A DNA stretch of 64,000 nt from contig NZ_CP139965.1 of the NCBI RefSeq assembly GCF_034424375.1, positions 496,001-560,000 on the forward strand, written 5' to 3'. Both the position numbers and the translations under genes were made by a program. Shown here one piece after another: positions 16,135-25,207 of the stretch. The stretch comes from Paraburkholderia kururiensis. GTDB lineage: Bacteria; Pseudomonadota; Gammaproteobacteria; Burkholderiales; Burkholderiaceae. The notes under the pieces were generated by a model. That model did no database searches. It was not told the DNA's origin and saw only the letters and a program-made list of their open reading frames with translations. Position 1 is the first letter of the stretch. Every line of letters begins with the position of its first letter.

Positions 16135-17172
16135 TCAGTGATAACGGCGCGCCATCGCATCGAGCGGCAGCGGCTTGATGCGCGCCGCCTGCCCCGCGCA
16201 GCCGAACGCCTCGAAGCGCTCCACGCATACCGCCGCAGCCGCAGCCGTGGCCGCCTTCAGCGCCACGCGCGGATCGAACTCGGACCGCGCGCTCGCCATC
16301 GACTTGCGCATCGCGCCGCTCATGGCGAGGCGAATGTCGGTGTCGATGTTGACCTTGCGCACGCCGTGCGCAATGCCGCGCTGAATCTCTTCCACGGGCA
16401 CGCCGTACGTGGTGGGAATTTCGCCGCCGTATTCGCGAATCACGGCGAGCCACTCCTGCGGCACCGACGACGAACCGTGCATCACCAGATGCGTGTTCGG
16501 AATGCGTTCGTGAATTTCAGCGATGCGGTCCATGGCGAGAATGTCGCCCGTGGGTTCGCGCGTGAACTTGTAGGCGCCGTGCGAAGTGCCGATGGCGATG
16601 GCGAGTGCGTCCACGCCCGTGGCCTGCACGAACTGTCGCGCCTCTTCGGGATCGGTCAACAGATGTTCGCGCGAGAGCTTGCCCAGGGCGCCCACGCCGT
16701 CCTCGTCGCCGGCTTCGCCGGTTTCGAGCGAACCGAGGCACCCCAGTTCGCCCTCCACCGAAACGCCCACCGCGTGCGCGGCTTCCACCACGCGGCGGCT
16801 CACGTCCACGTTGTAGTCGTAAGTGGCCGGCGTTTTCTGGTCGGCCAGCAGCGACCCGTCCATCATCACCGACGTGAAGCCCGAACGAATGGCCTGCTGG
16901 CACACGGCCGGGCTCGCGCCGTGATCCTGATGCAGCACGACGGGAATGTCGGGATGCGCTTCGATGGCGGCATGCACGAGATGCCGCAGATACGGCTCGC
17001 CCGCATACTTGCGCGCGCCCGACGACGCCTGGAGGATGACCGGGCTCGCCGTGGACTGCGCGGCGGTCATGATCGCGTGAATCTGCTCCATGTTGTTGAT
17101 GTTGAATGCGGGCACGCCGTAGCCGTGCTCGGCTGCGTGGTCCAGTAGCTGGCGCAATGCGATAAGAGCCAT
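16135..17172 (-). CDS. cbbA: Fructose-bisphosphate aldolase, class II
   Basis: Makes fructose-1,6-bisphosphate and sedoheptulose-1,7-bisphosphate in the Calvin cycle. About 345 residues; zinc-site VVLHQDHGAS (about 79), GCLGSLETGEAGDED and MHGSSSVPQEW identify the class II Calvin-cycle type. Two ATGs are adjacent; the second (17172) is chosen because it lies six bases after GAGGAG and gives the family start MALIALRQLLDHAAE. The first would add one Met. Confidence 0.95.
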   Translation of the reverse strand: MALIALRQLLDHAAEHGYGVPAFNINNMEQIHAIMTAAQSTASPVILQASSGARKYAGEPYLRHLVHAAIEAHPDIPVVLHQDHGASPAVCQQAIRSGFTSVMMDGSLLADQKTPATYDYNVDVSRRVVEAAHAVGVSVEGELGCLGSLETGEAGDEDGVGALGKLSREHLLTDPEEARQFVQATGVDALAIAIGTSHGAYKFTREPTGDILAMDRIAEIHERIPNTHLVMHGSSSVPQEWLAVIREYGGEIPTTYGVPVEEIQRGIAHGVRKVNIDTDIRLAMSGAMRKSMASARSEFDPRVALKAATAAAAAVCVERFEAFGCAGQAARIKPLPLDAMARRYH

Positions 17173-17212
17173 CATTCACTCCTCGTCGAGGTTCAGGAAA
17201 AGGGGAAGCGGA

Positions 17213-19267
17213 TCATCGCGCGACGTGCACCACGCGGCGGGCTTCGTCGGCCACGGCCTGCGCGGTGAGGTTGAAGTGCGCGAACAGCGCAGCAGCCGGT
17301 GCGGATTCGCCGAACGAGTCGATGCCCACCACGCCGCCGTCGAGGCCCACGTATTGCCGCCAGAACGCACGCACGCCGGCTTCCACGGCTACGCGCGGCA
17401 CGCCGGGCGGCAGCACGGCATCGCGCCAGGCAGCCGGCTCGCGATCGAACACCGTGGTGGAGGGCATCGAGACCACGCGCACCGCGACGCCCGCGTCGGT
17501 CAGTTGTGCGGCGGCGTCCAGTGCGAGCGTTACTTCGGAACCCGTAGCAATCAGCACGACGCGTTGTGCCGTGGACGGCAAAGACCAGTCGCGCAGCACA
17601 TAGCCGCCGCGTGCAATGGCTTCGATCTGCTGCGCGCTGCGCGACACGAACGGCACGTTCTGGCGGCTCAGCAGCAGACACGACGGCCCCTCTCGCTCGA
17701 CGGCGCTGGCCCACGCCTGCGCGGTTTCCACCGTATCGCAGGGCCGCCAGACGTCGAGGCCCGGAATCAGACGCAGGCTCGCCGCATGTTCCACCGGTTG
17801 ATGCGTGGGCCCGTCTTCGCCCAGGCCGACCGAATCGTGCGTGAAGACGAAGACGGTGCGTGTCTTCATCAACGCGGCCATTCGCAATGCGTTGCGCGCG
17901 TAGTCGGAGAACGTGAGGAACGTGCCGCCGAACGGCAGGTAGCCGCGATGCAGCGCGATACCGTTCATCACCGCGCTCATGCCGAACTCGCGCACGCCGT
18001 AGTGGATGTAGTTGCCGCCTTTCAACTCCGCCGAGGGCCCGTTCGCTTCGATGCGCACATCGACGGCGCCCTTCCAGTCCGTGAGGTTCGAGCCCGTCAG
18101 GTCGGCCGAGCCGCCCAGCAGTTCAGGCAGCACGCGCGCGAGCATGGCGATGGTCTGCTGCGATGCCTTGCGCGTGGCGACCGTCTGCGCCGCGCTGTCC
18201 GTGTCGCGCAGCATCGCGCGTACCGCATCGCGCCATTGCGCCGGCAGCTCGCCCCGCATGCGGCGCTCGAATTCGGCGGCCTCGTTCGGATAATGCTGGC
18301 GGTACGACTCGAAACGGCGACGCCACTCGGCCTCCGCCGCCTCGCCGCGCATGCGTGCGTTCCAGCGCGCGCGCAAGTCGTCGGGTACTTCGAACGGCGC
18401 ATGCGGCCAGCCGAGCGCGCGGCGCGTGGCCGCTACTTCTTCCGCACCCAGCGGCGCACCGTGCACGTCGTGCGTGCCGGCCTTCGAAGGCGAGCCCTTG
18501 CCAATCAGCGTCTTGCAGCAGATCAGCGTGGGACGTCCTGCCTTTTTCGCTTCGTTCAGCGCGTCGTCCACGGCGTCGATGTCGTGCCCGTCCACGTCGC
18601 GCACCACGTGCCAGCCATAGGCGGCAAACCGCGCGGGCGTGTCGTCGGCGAACCATTGCACGACGTGACCGTCGATGGAAATGCCGTTGTCGTCGTAGAG
18701 CACGACGAGCTTGTCGAGCCGCAGCGTGCCCGCGAGCGACGCCGCCTCGTGCGAGATGCCCTCCATCAAACAGCCGTCGCCCACGAACACGTAGGTGCGG
18801 TGATCGACAATGGCATGCCCCGGCCGGTTGAATTCGCGCGCGAGCAGTGCTTCGGCCAGCGCCATACCCACGGCGTTGGCGAGACCCTGGCCGAGCGGCC
18901 CGGTCGTAGTCTCCACGCCGGGCGTCACGCCCACTTCAGGGTGCCCCGGCGTCTTCGCATGCAACTGACGAAAGCGCTTCAATTCATCGACAGGCAAGTC
19001 ATAGCCCGTCAGATGCAGCAGCGCGTAAAGCAGCATGGACCCGTGCCCGTTCGAGAGCACGAAGCGGTCGCGGTCCGGCCACGCCGGGTTGTGCGGATTG
19101 TGCTTGAGATGCCGGTCCCACAACGCGACGGCAATCTCGGCCATGCCGAGCGGCATGCCGGGGTGGCCCGACTTCGCGGCCTCTACGCCGTCGATGGCGA
19201 GAAAGCGCAGCGCGTCGGCCATCTGTTGCTGCGCGGCGGCAGCAACGGGTTCTGCAACAGCACTCAT
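17213..19267 (-). CDS. cbbT: Transketolase
   Basis: Thiamine-diphosphate enzyme moving two-carbon units during ribulose regeneration. 684 residues, full length. Visible are SGHPGMPLGMA (about 34), the TPP motif GDGCLMEGISHEAAS (about 163), and the C-terminal FLTFSDYARNALRMAAL and FTHDSVGLGEDGPTHQPVEH segments. It lies between cbbA and cbbP within the operon. Confidence 0.96.
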   Translation of the reverse strand: MSAVAEPVAAAAQQQMADALRFLAIDGVEAAKSGHPGMPLGMAEIAVALWDRHLKHNPHNPAWPDRDRFVLSNGHGSMLLYALLHLTGYDLPVDELKRFRQLHAKTPGHPEVGVTPGVETTTGPLGQGLANAVGMALAEALLAREFNRPGHAIVDHRTYVFVGDGCLMEGISHEAASLAGTLRLDKLVVLYDDNGISIDGHVVQWFADDTPARFAAYGWHVVRDVDGHDIDAVDDALNEAKKAGRPTLICCKTLIGKGSPSKAGTHDVHGAPLGAEEVAATRRALGWPHAPFEVPDDLRARWNARMRGEAAEAEWRRRFESYRQHYPNEAAEFERRMRGELPAQWRDAVRAMLRDTDSAAQTVATRKASQQTIAMLARVLPELLGGSADLTGSNLTDWKGAVDVRIEANGPSAELKGGNYIHYGVREFGMSAVMNGIALHRGYLPFGGTFLTFSDYARNALRMAALMKTRTVFVFTHDSVGLGEDGPTHQPVEHAASLRLIPGLDVWRPCDTVETAQAWASAVEREGPSCLLLSRQNVPFVSRSAQQIEAIARGGYVLRDWSLPSTAQRVVLIATGSEVTLALDAAAQLTDAGVAVRVVSMPSTTVFDREPAAWRDAVLPPGVPRVAVEAGVRAFWRQYVGLDGGVVGIDSFGESAPAAALFAHFNLTAQAVADEARRVVHVAR

Positions 19268-19306
19268 CGGAGTTCTCCCTGAGTTTTTGCATGCTTGCGG
19301 GCACGC

Positions 19307-20179
19307 TCAAGCACGCGCGCGCCGGTCCAGCAGTTGGAGAATCATCGGTGTGAAGATGAGCTGCATGGCGAGGCCCATCTTTCCGCCCGGCACCACGATC
19401 ACGTTCGGGCGCGACATGAACGAGTCGTGCAGCATGGTGAGCAGATACGGAAAGTCGATGCCCTTCGGCCGCGCGAAGCGGATCACCACGAAGCTCTCGT
19501 CGGGCTGCGGAATCTCCCTTGCGATAAAGGGGTTCGACGTATCCACCGTGGGCACGCGCTGAAAATTCACATGCGTGCGCGAGAACTGCGGGCAGATGTA
19601 GTTCACGTAATCGGGCATGCGGCGCAGGATGGTGTCCACCACGGCTTCGTGCGAATAGCCGCGCATGTTCTGGTCGCGATGCAGCTTCTGGATCCACTCC
19701 AGGTTGATGATGGGCACGACGCCCACCAGCAGGTCCGCATGGCGTCCTATGTCGACCTTGTCCGTCACGGCGGCACCGTGCAGCCCTTCGTAGAACATGA
19801 GGTCCGTATCGGCTTCCACGTCTTCCCACGGCGTGAAGGTGCCGGCGTCCTGCTGGTAGACGCGCGCTTCGCCTTCGTCGTGCACGTAGTGGCGCAGCTT
19901 GCCCGTGCCGTTCTCGCCGTAGCTCACGAACAGCGATTCAAGTTCTTCGAGCAGATTCGCCTCCGGCCCGAAGTGGCTGAAGTTGAGCACGCCTTCGTGC
20001 TCGCGCTGCTTCATGGCCTCGCGCATGCCGTTGCGGTCGTAACGGTGGAAGGCGTCGCCCTCCACGATCTGCGCCTTGATGTGCTCGCGTCTGAAGATGT
20101 GGGCGAAGCTCTTCATCACGGTCGTGGTGCCCGCTCCGCTGGAGCCCGTCACCGCGATGATGGGATGTTTGACCGACAT
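19307..20179 (-). CDS. cbbP: Phosphoribulokinase
   Basis: Phosphorylates ribulose-5-phosphate to RuBP, the step unique to the Calvin cycle. The 290-residue proteobacterial-type enzyme has the P-loop GSSGAGTTT at residues 12-20, GDAFHRYDR and YEGLHGAAV. The ATG at 20179 is used because GGAGACAGTCC precedes it and family members start at MSVKHPII; the open frame continues 18 codons upstream without similarity. Confidence 0.96.
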   Translation of the reverse strand: MSVKHPIIAVTGSSGAGTTTVMKSFAHIFRREHIKAQIVEGDAFHRYDRNGMREAMKQREHEGVLNFSHFGPEANLLEELESLFVSYGENGTGKLRHYVHDEGEARVYQQDAGTFTPWEDVEADTDLMFYEGLHGAAVTDKVDIGRHADLLVGVVPIINLEWIQKLHRDQNMRGYSHEAVVDTILRRMPDYVNYICPQFSRTHVNFQRVPTVDTSNPFIAREIPQPDESFVVIRFARPKGIDFPYLLTMLHDSFMSRPNVIVVPGGKMGLAMQLIFTPMILQLLDRRARA

Positions 20180-20307
20180 GGGACTGTCTCCGGATAGCAA
20201 TGTTGTTCGATTCGGCGGATAGCGCGCTCGCACAGCGCTGCGTCATCGCCCAGGCGATGCGGCGGCGAGTCGCGACAACGGCGCCTCAGTTCGCGCTCAA
20301 GACAGGC

Positions 20308-21402
20308 TCAAGCCGTGAAATCCGGCAGGAACAGCGAGCGCGTGCCGAAGAGCGGGGACGTGAAAGGCTTGTCCTCGCCGCGGTCGTATTCGCCGTGATA
20401 GCGGCCAATGCGCTCCACTTCCTGCTTCGATCCCAGGATCACCGGCACGCGTTCATGCAGCCGGCGCGGCTGCACGTCGAGAATGCGCTCGCGGCCCGTA
20501 ATGGCGTGGCCGCCCGCCTGCTCCACGAGAAAGCTCATGGGGTTGGCTTCGTAGAGCAGACGCAGACGCCCTTCCATGGCCGAGGTCTTCGAATCGCGCG
20601 GGTACATGAACACGCCGCCGCGCATCAGGATGCGATGCACCTCCGCCACCATCGACGCGATCCAGCGCATGTTGAAGTCGCGTTGGCGGCAGCCCGTGCG
20701 GCCGTCCTTGCACTCCTGCACGTAGCGGCGCACGGGCGGCTCCCAGAAGCGTTCGTTGGAAACGTTGATGGCGAACTCTTCGGTTTCCTCCGGAATCCTG
20801 ATGTTCGAATGCGTGAGCACGAAGTTGCCCACGTCGCGCTCCAGCGTGAACCCATGCGTGCCGGTGCCCACGGAAAGCACGAGCATGGTGGAGGGTCCAT
20901 AGATGGCGTAGCCCGCCGCCACCTGCTCGCGGCCGGGCCGCAGGAATGCGCTCTCGCCCACCTGCGCCTGCGGCTCGCCGGTATTGCGCAGCACGGAGAA
21001 GATGGAACCCACCACGCCGTTGATGTCGATGTTCGACGAGCCGTCGAGCGGATCGAACGCCAACAGATACTCGCCGCGCGGGTACACCTTCGGAATGGCG
21101 TAGACCTCCTCCATTTCCTCGGAGACCATCGCGGCGAGCAGACCGTCCCACTCGCATTGCTGCACGAAGATTTCGTTGGTGACGACGTCGAGCTTCTTCT
21201 GCTCCTCGCCGTGCGTGTTCACGCTTTGCGCGGAACCGTGCTGGCCGCCCAGCGCGCCGCGCGTGAGTACCGCCGAAATGGCCTTGATGGCGGCGGCCAC
21301 GTCGATCAGCAAGGCAGAGAGCCCGGCCGCCTGGGCCGGGCACGGCTCGCGGTCCAGCGTATCGATCAGAAACTTCGAGAGGGTGGTTCGTCCGTCGAGC
21401 AT
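20308..21402 (-). CDS. cbbF: Fructose-1,6-bisphosphatase, class I
   Basis: Removes the 1-phosphate from fructose-1,6-bisphosphate (and usually sedoheptulose-1,7-bisphosphate) in the Calvin cycle. 364 residues; metal and phosphate motifs SEEMEE, FDPLDGSSNID and YGPSTMLV are intact. 128 bases separate it from cbbP, and 21 bases from cbbX upstream. Confidence 0.95.
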   Translation of the reverse strand: MLDGRTTLSKFLIDTLDREPCPAQAAGLSALLIDVAAAIKAISAVLTRGALGGQHGSAQSVNTHGEEQKKLDVVTNEIFVQQCEWDGLLAAMVSEEMEEVYAIPKVYPRGEYLLAFDPLDGSSNIDINGVVGSIFSVLRNTGEPQAQVGESAFLRPGREQVAAGYAIYGPSTMLVLSVGTGTHGFTLERDVGNFVLTHSNIRIPEETEEFAINVSNERFWEPPVRRYVQECKDGRTGCRQRDFNMRWIASMVAEVHRILMRGGVFMYPRDSKTSAMEGRLRLLYEANPMSFLVEQAGGHAITGRERILDVQPRRLHERVPVILGSKQEVERIGRYHGEYDRGEDKPFTSPLFGTRSLFLPDFTA

Positions 21403-21423
21403 GGCGCTCTCCTGATGGTGTCG

Positions 21424-22473
21424 TTAACCTGGGGGCGCGCCGGCATGGCCTTCACCGTGAGCGGCGCCTGCCATCGGCTCGCTGAACACGCGGCTCGCGC
21501 GCACGTCGGCGGCGGCAATCAGCGTGAGCGCGGAAGCATCGAGAGGCGCATCGGTTTGCATGGCAGCGGCAAAAAGACGGTTGGCCTGGCGCAGGCGCGC
21601 GCGGTCCAGCGCATTGCGCACGGAGCGCGCGTTCGCAAAGCCCGGCTGGCGTGTGCGAATGGCGAGATAGTCGGCGAAGGCCTCACGCGAATCCGCGTCG
21701 AACCGGTAATGCATGGTGGCGAGCATGCGGTCCGCTATGTCGAGCAGCTCGGCCTCGTCGTAATCCGGAAACGTGATGTGGTGTGCAATGCGCGAGCGAA
21801 AGCCCGGGTTGCTCTCGAAGAAAATCTCCATGCGCGAGGCGTAGCCCGCCAGAATCACGACGAGGTCGTCGCGCTGGTTCTCCATGGTCTGCAGCAGGAT
21901 TTCGATGGCCTCCTGCCCGTAGTCGCGCTCGTTTTCGGGGCGATACAGGTAATACGCTTCATCGATGAACAGCACGCCGCCCATCGCGCGCTTGAGCACC
22001 TCGCGCGTTTTCGGGGCGGTGTGGCCGATGTATTGACCCACCAGGTCGTCGCGCGTCACGGACACCAGATGGTTGCGGCGAATGTAGCCGAGCCGGTGCA
22101 GCACCTCGGCCATGCGCATGGCAACCGTGGTCTTGCCGGTGCCGGGGTTGCCGGAGAAGCACATGTGCAGCGTGGGCGGCGAGCCCGCAAGGCCGAGCGC
22201 ATCGCGCGCGCGCTCCACGAGCAGGTGCGCCGCCACTTCGCGAATGCGCGTCTTCACGGGCACGAGGCCGACCAGATCGCGATCCAGTTCGGCCAGCACG
22301 TCGCCGATACCGGAATCGCGATAGAGCGCGGCGAGGTCCACGTGTGCGGAGTCAGCGCCGCCTGCCGCATGCGTCGCTTCGCAAGGCGCGGTCTGCGGTT
22401 CGCCGTCGTGCCGGCCCGCCGCAGATACACTGCGGCCCGGCGCGCGCTGCTCGATGGGTGCCTCCACCGTCAT
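21424..22473 (-). CDS. cbbX: Red-type RuBisCO activase CbbX
   Basis: AAA+ remodeller that frees red-type RuBisCO from inhibitory sugar phosphates by pulling on the large-subunit C-terminus. 349 residues, with a non-conserved N-terminal extension of about 45 residues, Walker A GNPGTGKTTV, Walker B VLFIDEAYYL and the pore-loop region YIGHTAPKT. GGGAG before the ATG at 22473 fixes the start; longer upstream frames are not family-like. Its place right after cbbS is standard for form IC operons. Confidence 0.94.
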   Translation of the reverse strand: MTVEAPIEQRAPGRSVSAAGRHDGEPQTAPCEATHAAGGADSAHVDLAALYRDSGIGDVLAELDRDLVGLVPVKTRIREVAAHLLVERARDALGLAGSPPTLHMCFSGNPGTGKTTVAMRMAEVLHRLGYIRRNHLVSVTRDDLVGQYIGHTAPKTREVLKRAMGGVLFIDEAYYLYRPENERDYGQEAIEILLQTMENQRDDLVVILAGYASRMEIFFESNPGFRSRIAHHITFPDYDEAELLDIADRMLATMHYRFDADSREAFADYLAIRTRQPGFANARSVRNALDRARLRQANRLFAAAMQTDAPLDASALTLIAAADVRASRVFSEPMAGAAHGEGHAGAPPG

Positions 22474-22551
22474 TGCCGTCTCCCTGAGAGGTTCATGGTT
22501 CAGCGGTACGTCGTGTTGCCGATGCATTCGGAGCGAACGCAAACCGCTACG

Positions 22552-22980
22552 TCACTCCTGCGCGCCATAGCGTTCGCCCTCGGGACGCTCGCCCGCATAA
22601 CTCGCCATGACGTAGCGCTGCACGCGACCGTGTGCCTCCTGGCGTGTGAGGCGGAAACCCGGCTCGTGCGGCGGCCGGTTCACGATGAACGAGAGCCGCA
22701 TGGTCTCGAAACCGCGCACCGAATCGAACGCATTCACCTTGATGTAGTGCCGCGGGAACGTGGCGCGGCACGCCTTCACTTCCTGCATTACGCCGGCCGC
22801 GTCGCGCAGGTCGAACATGGGCAGGCCCCACATGTCCCAGTAGGTATTGCGCGGATGCGGGTCGTCCGTGTATTCGACCGAGCACGCCCAGCCCTGGCCC
22901 AGCGCATAGTTGATCTGTGCGCTGATCTCTTCGTCGGTCAGTTCGGGCAGAAAAGAAAACGTCCCTTGTGTGATGCGCAT
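22552..22980 (-). CDS. cbbS: RuBisCO small subunit, form IC
   Basis: 142 residues starting MRITQGTFSFLPELTDEEI, with NTYWDMWGLPMFD and ACRATFPRHYIKVNAFDS. The C-terminal extension (about residues 110-142) is the hairpin typical of red-type small subunits, which plugs the central channel of the L8S8 complex. 79 bases follow cbbL. Confidence 0.96.
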   Translation of the reverse strand: MRITQGTFSFLPELTDEEISAQINYALGQGWACSVEYTDDPHPRNTYWDMWGLPMFDLRDAAGVMQEVKACRATFPRHYIKVNAFDSVRGFETMRLSFIVNRPPHEPGFRLTRQEAHGRVQRYVMASYAGERPEGERYGAQE

Positions 22981-23059
22981 GGCGAACCTCGTGTGCAGAT
23001 GAAGTGATGAAGCAAGAACCGCGTCAGGTTGCGGACGTGGCTGACGTCGCGGACCTGGC

Positions 23060-24559
23060 TCAGGCAGCCGTGGGCGTGGCGGCGAAGTCGGGCGTGTCCG
23101 TGGACGCGTAGTTGAACGTCACGTCGCGCCACGTATCCAGCGCCTGCTTGAGCGGCGTGCACGAGCGCGCAGCGGCCTCCAGAATGTCGGGCCCTTCGTT
23201 GAGGATGTCGCGGCCCTCGTTGCGCGCCTTCACCATGGCTTCCAGCGCCACGCGGTTCGCCGTGGCGCCCGCCTGAATGCCCGCGGGGTGGCCGATGGTG
23301 CCGCCGCCGAATTGCAGCACCACGTCGTCGCCGAACAGGTCGATCAATTGATGCATCTGCCCCGCGTGAATGCCGCCCGAGGCCACCGGCATCACCTTGC
23401 GCAAACCCGCCCACGGTTGATCGAAGAACAGGCCGCGTGACAGATCGACCTCGTTGTGCGCTTCGCGGCACACGTTGTAATAGCCCTGCACCGAAAGCGG
23501 ATCGCCTTCCAGCTTGCCCACGGCGGTGCCCGCGTGAACGTGGTCCACGCCCGCCATGCGCACCCACTTCGCAATGACGCGAAACGAGATGCCGTGATTG
23601 CGCTGGCGCGTGTAGGTGCTGTGCCCCGCGCGGTGCAGGTGCAGGATCATGTCGTTCTTGCGCGCCCAGCGCGCCATGGACTGAATCGCGGTCCAGCCGA
23701 TCACGAGGTCGATCATCACGATGCACGAGCCCAACTCCTTCGCGAACTCGGCGCGCTCGTACATCTCTTCCATCGTGCCCGCCGTCACGTTGAGGTAATG
23801 GCCCTTCACCTCGCCCGTTTCGGCCTGCGCGCGGTTCACAGCTTCCATCGCAAAGAGGAAGCGGTCGCGCCAGTGCATGAACGCCTGCGAGTTGATGTTC
23901 TCGTCGTCCTTGAGGAAGTCGAGCCCGCCCTTCAGACCTTCGTACACCACGCGGCCATAGTTCTTGCCCGAGAGACCCAGCTTCGGCTTCACCGTGGCGC
24001 CCAGCAGCGGGCGCCCATATTTGTCGAGCCGTTCGCGCTCCACCACGATGCCGGTGGCCGGGCCCTGGAACGTCTTCAGATACGCCACCGGAATGCGCAT
24101 GTCTTCCAGGCGCAGCGCCTTCAGCGGCTTGAAGCCGAACACGTTGCCGATGATCGACGCCGTGAGGTTCGCAATGGAGCCCTCTTCGAACAGGTCGAGT
24201 TCGTAGGCGATGTACGCGAAGTACTGCGGTTCGTCGGCGCGCGAAACAGGCACCGGCTCCACGCGAAACGCTTTCGCGCGGTACATGTCGCACGCCGTGA
24301 GGCGGTCGGTCCATACCACGGTCCACGTGGCCGTGGACGATTCGCCGGCCACGGCCGCCGCGGCTTCTTCCGGGTCCACGCCGGGCTGCGGCGTGATGCG
24401 AAAGAGCGCGATCACGTCCGTATCTTTCGGCGTGTAGTCGGGTTGCCAGTAACCCATCTCGCGGTATTTCATGACGCCCGCGGCGTAACGTTCGCGCGGA
24501 TTGCGCGGGTTGCGTGTTTCACGTGCGGAGTCGATCGCTGCTTGACTGAAGTCGTTCAT
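23060..24559 (-). CDS. cbbL: RuBisCO large subunit, form IC (red type)
   Basis: Carboxylates RuBP, fixing CO2. 499 residues, slightly longer at the N-terminus than most relatives. Catalytic K191 lies in GATVKPKLGLSGKNYGR; the carbamylated lysine and Mg ligands are K217, D219 and E220 in GGLDFLKDDENIN. Sequence is of the red type and pairs with CbbX. The ATG at 24559 (AGGGATACGC upstream) begins MNDFSQ; the longer frame adds a Cys-rich stretch that no relative has. First gene of the operon; no cbbR is adjacent. Confidence 0.97.
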   Translation of the reverse strand: MNDFSQAAIDSARETRNPRNPRERYAAGVMKYREMGYWQPDYTPKDTDVIALFRITPQPGVDPEEAAAAVAGESSTATWTVVWTDRLTACDMYRAKAFRVEPVPVSRADEPQYFAYIAYELDLFEEGSIANLTASIIGNVFGFKPLKALRLEDMRIPVAYLKTFQGPATGIVVERERLDKYGRPLLGATVKPKLGLSGKNYGRVVYEGLKGGLDFLKDDENINSQAFMHWRDRFLFAMEAVNRAQAETGEVKGHYLNVTAGTMEEMYERAEFAKELGSCIVMIDLVIGWTAIQSMARWARKNDMILHLHRAGHSTYTRQRNHGISFRVIAKWVRMAGVDHVHAGTAVGKLEGDPLSVQGYYNVCREAHNEVDLSRGLFFDQPWAGLRKVMPVASGGIHAGQMHQLIDLFGDDVVLQFGGGTIGHPAGIQAGATANRVALEAMVKARNEGRDILNEGPDILEAAARSCTPLKQALDTWRDVTFNYASTDTPDFAATPTAA

Positions 24560-24648
24560 GGCGTATCCCTGGTTGGCGAAGCGTTCCGGAAAAAACGAAG
24601 CGCATGGGACGCACTGTAGGCAACCGCGCCCGCATTGAAAATTCACGA

Positions 24649-24668
24649 TTTAATTCGCCAGGGTTAAA
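24649..24668 (-). promoter_or_regulatory. Candidate CbbR (LysR-type) site, TTTAA-N10-TTAAA
   Basis: An AT-rich dyad in otherwise GC-rich DNA, 90-110 bases before the cbbL start. Its geometry contains the T-N11-A core of LysR-type operators. Position and form fit a CbbR box, but the regulator gene is not in this window. Confidence 0.4.
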
Positions 24669-24831
24669 CGATCCCTTATTGATCTCGCATTGCCGAACGG
24701 TGTTTTGTGATGCGAATCGAACGCCGCGCGACAGCGTAAAAATGCGCGGCAAAAACGGATGGAGCACTTTGCTGCGTTTCCGGCACACCGCCGTAAATGG
24801 GCTATAACGTTATGGTCTGGCTCGCTCTTCT

Positions 24832-24844
24832 GGTGTCTTACACC
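24832..24844. promoter_or_regulatory. Dyad GGTGT-N3-ACACC upstream of the pqqA promoter
   Basis: Five-base arms, about 80 bases upstream of the -24 element of the pqqA sigma-54 promoter. That distance suits an enhancer-binding activator such as the AcoR-like protein. Inferred from position only. Confidence 0.35.
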
Positions 24845-24919
24845 GGCAGGTGCCGCGAACTGCATATCGCCCACGTACCGCACCGGGCAATGGCAGCGCA
24901 GGCGTACTGTCAGGATCTC

Positions 24920-24935
24920 CGGCACGGAGCTTGCA
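24920..24935 (+). promoter_or_regulatory. Sigma-54 (-24/-12) promoter for pqqA
   Basis: CGGCACGGAGCTTGCA differs from TGGCACG-N4-TTGCW only in the first base. GG (24921-22) and GC (24933-34) are exactly 10 bases apart. A start near 24946 gives a leader of about 70 bases before pqqA. Confidence 0.7.
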
Positions 24936-25015
24936 TGACGCCGCACGCCGTGGTGTTCGGCATTGCGCCGGCACATGGTGATTTCCCTGATTCATTCACA
25001 TGGAGGGATACAAGG

Positions 25016-25090
25016 ATGCAATGGACCACCCCAAGCTACGCCGATATGCGTCTAGGCTTTGAAATCACGATGTATATCGCTACGCGATAA
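25016..25090 (+). CDS. pqqA: PQQ precursor peptide PqqA
   Basis: A 24-residue peptide beginning MQWTTPSYADMRLGFE. PQQ is built from a Glu and a Tyr of this peptide; both are at the canonical positions, E16 and Y20, in FEITMY. AAGG lies just before the ATG. It stands alone: pqqBCDE are 12.3 kb downstream. A sigma-54 promoter precedes it and a hairpin terminator follows directly. Confidence 0.95.
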   Translation: MQWTTPSYADMRLGFEITMYIATR

Positions 25091-25159
25091 GCCCGCACGG
25101 GCCGCCTGACGGGTCTTTCCGGCCCTTGTGCGGCCCTTTTCGCGGGCTTTCTATTTTTT
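25091..25159 (+). terminator. Hairpin terminator or attenuator after pqqA
   Basis: Immediately after the stop codon, nested arms GCCCGC (25091-25096)/GCGGGC (25142-25147) and GGGCCGC (25099-25105)/GCGGCCC (25130-25136) form a strong stem ending in CTATTTTTT. It should end or reduce transcription after pqqA, giving precursor peptide in excess of downstream products. Confidence 0.75.
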
Positions 25160-25207
25160 GAATCGTGCCGCCGCCGGCGCAGGCTCCGCCTGGACATACG
25201 TTCCCAC

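Larger units (their letters stand above)
24560..25015. other. Divergent control region of cbbL and pqqA
   Basis: 456 bases, markedly AT-richer than its surroundings near 24640-24800. No gene is supported. It holds a candidate CbbR dyad (24649-24668), a GGTGT/ACACC dyad (24832-24844) and a very good sigma-54 element facing pqqA (24920-24935). Confidence 0.7.

Noticed and set aside
20200..23007. 935-codon open frame on the plus strand opposite cbbP, cbbF, cbbX and cbbS
   Set aside because: It is the antisense shadow of four well-recognised genes; His/Arg/Ala-rich composition is typical of a high-GC complementary frame.
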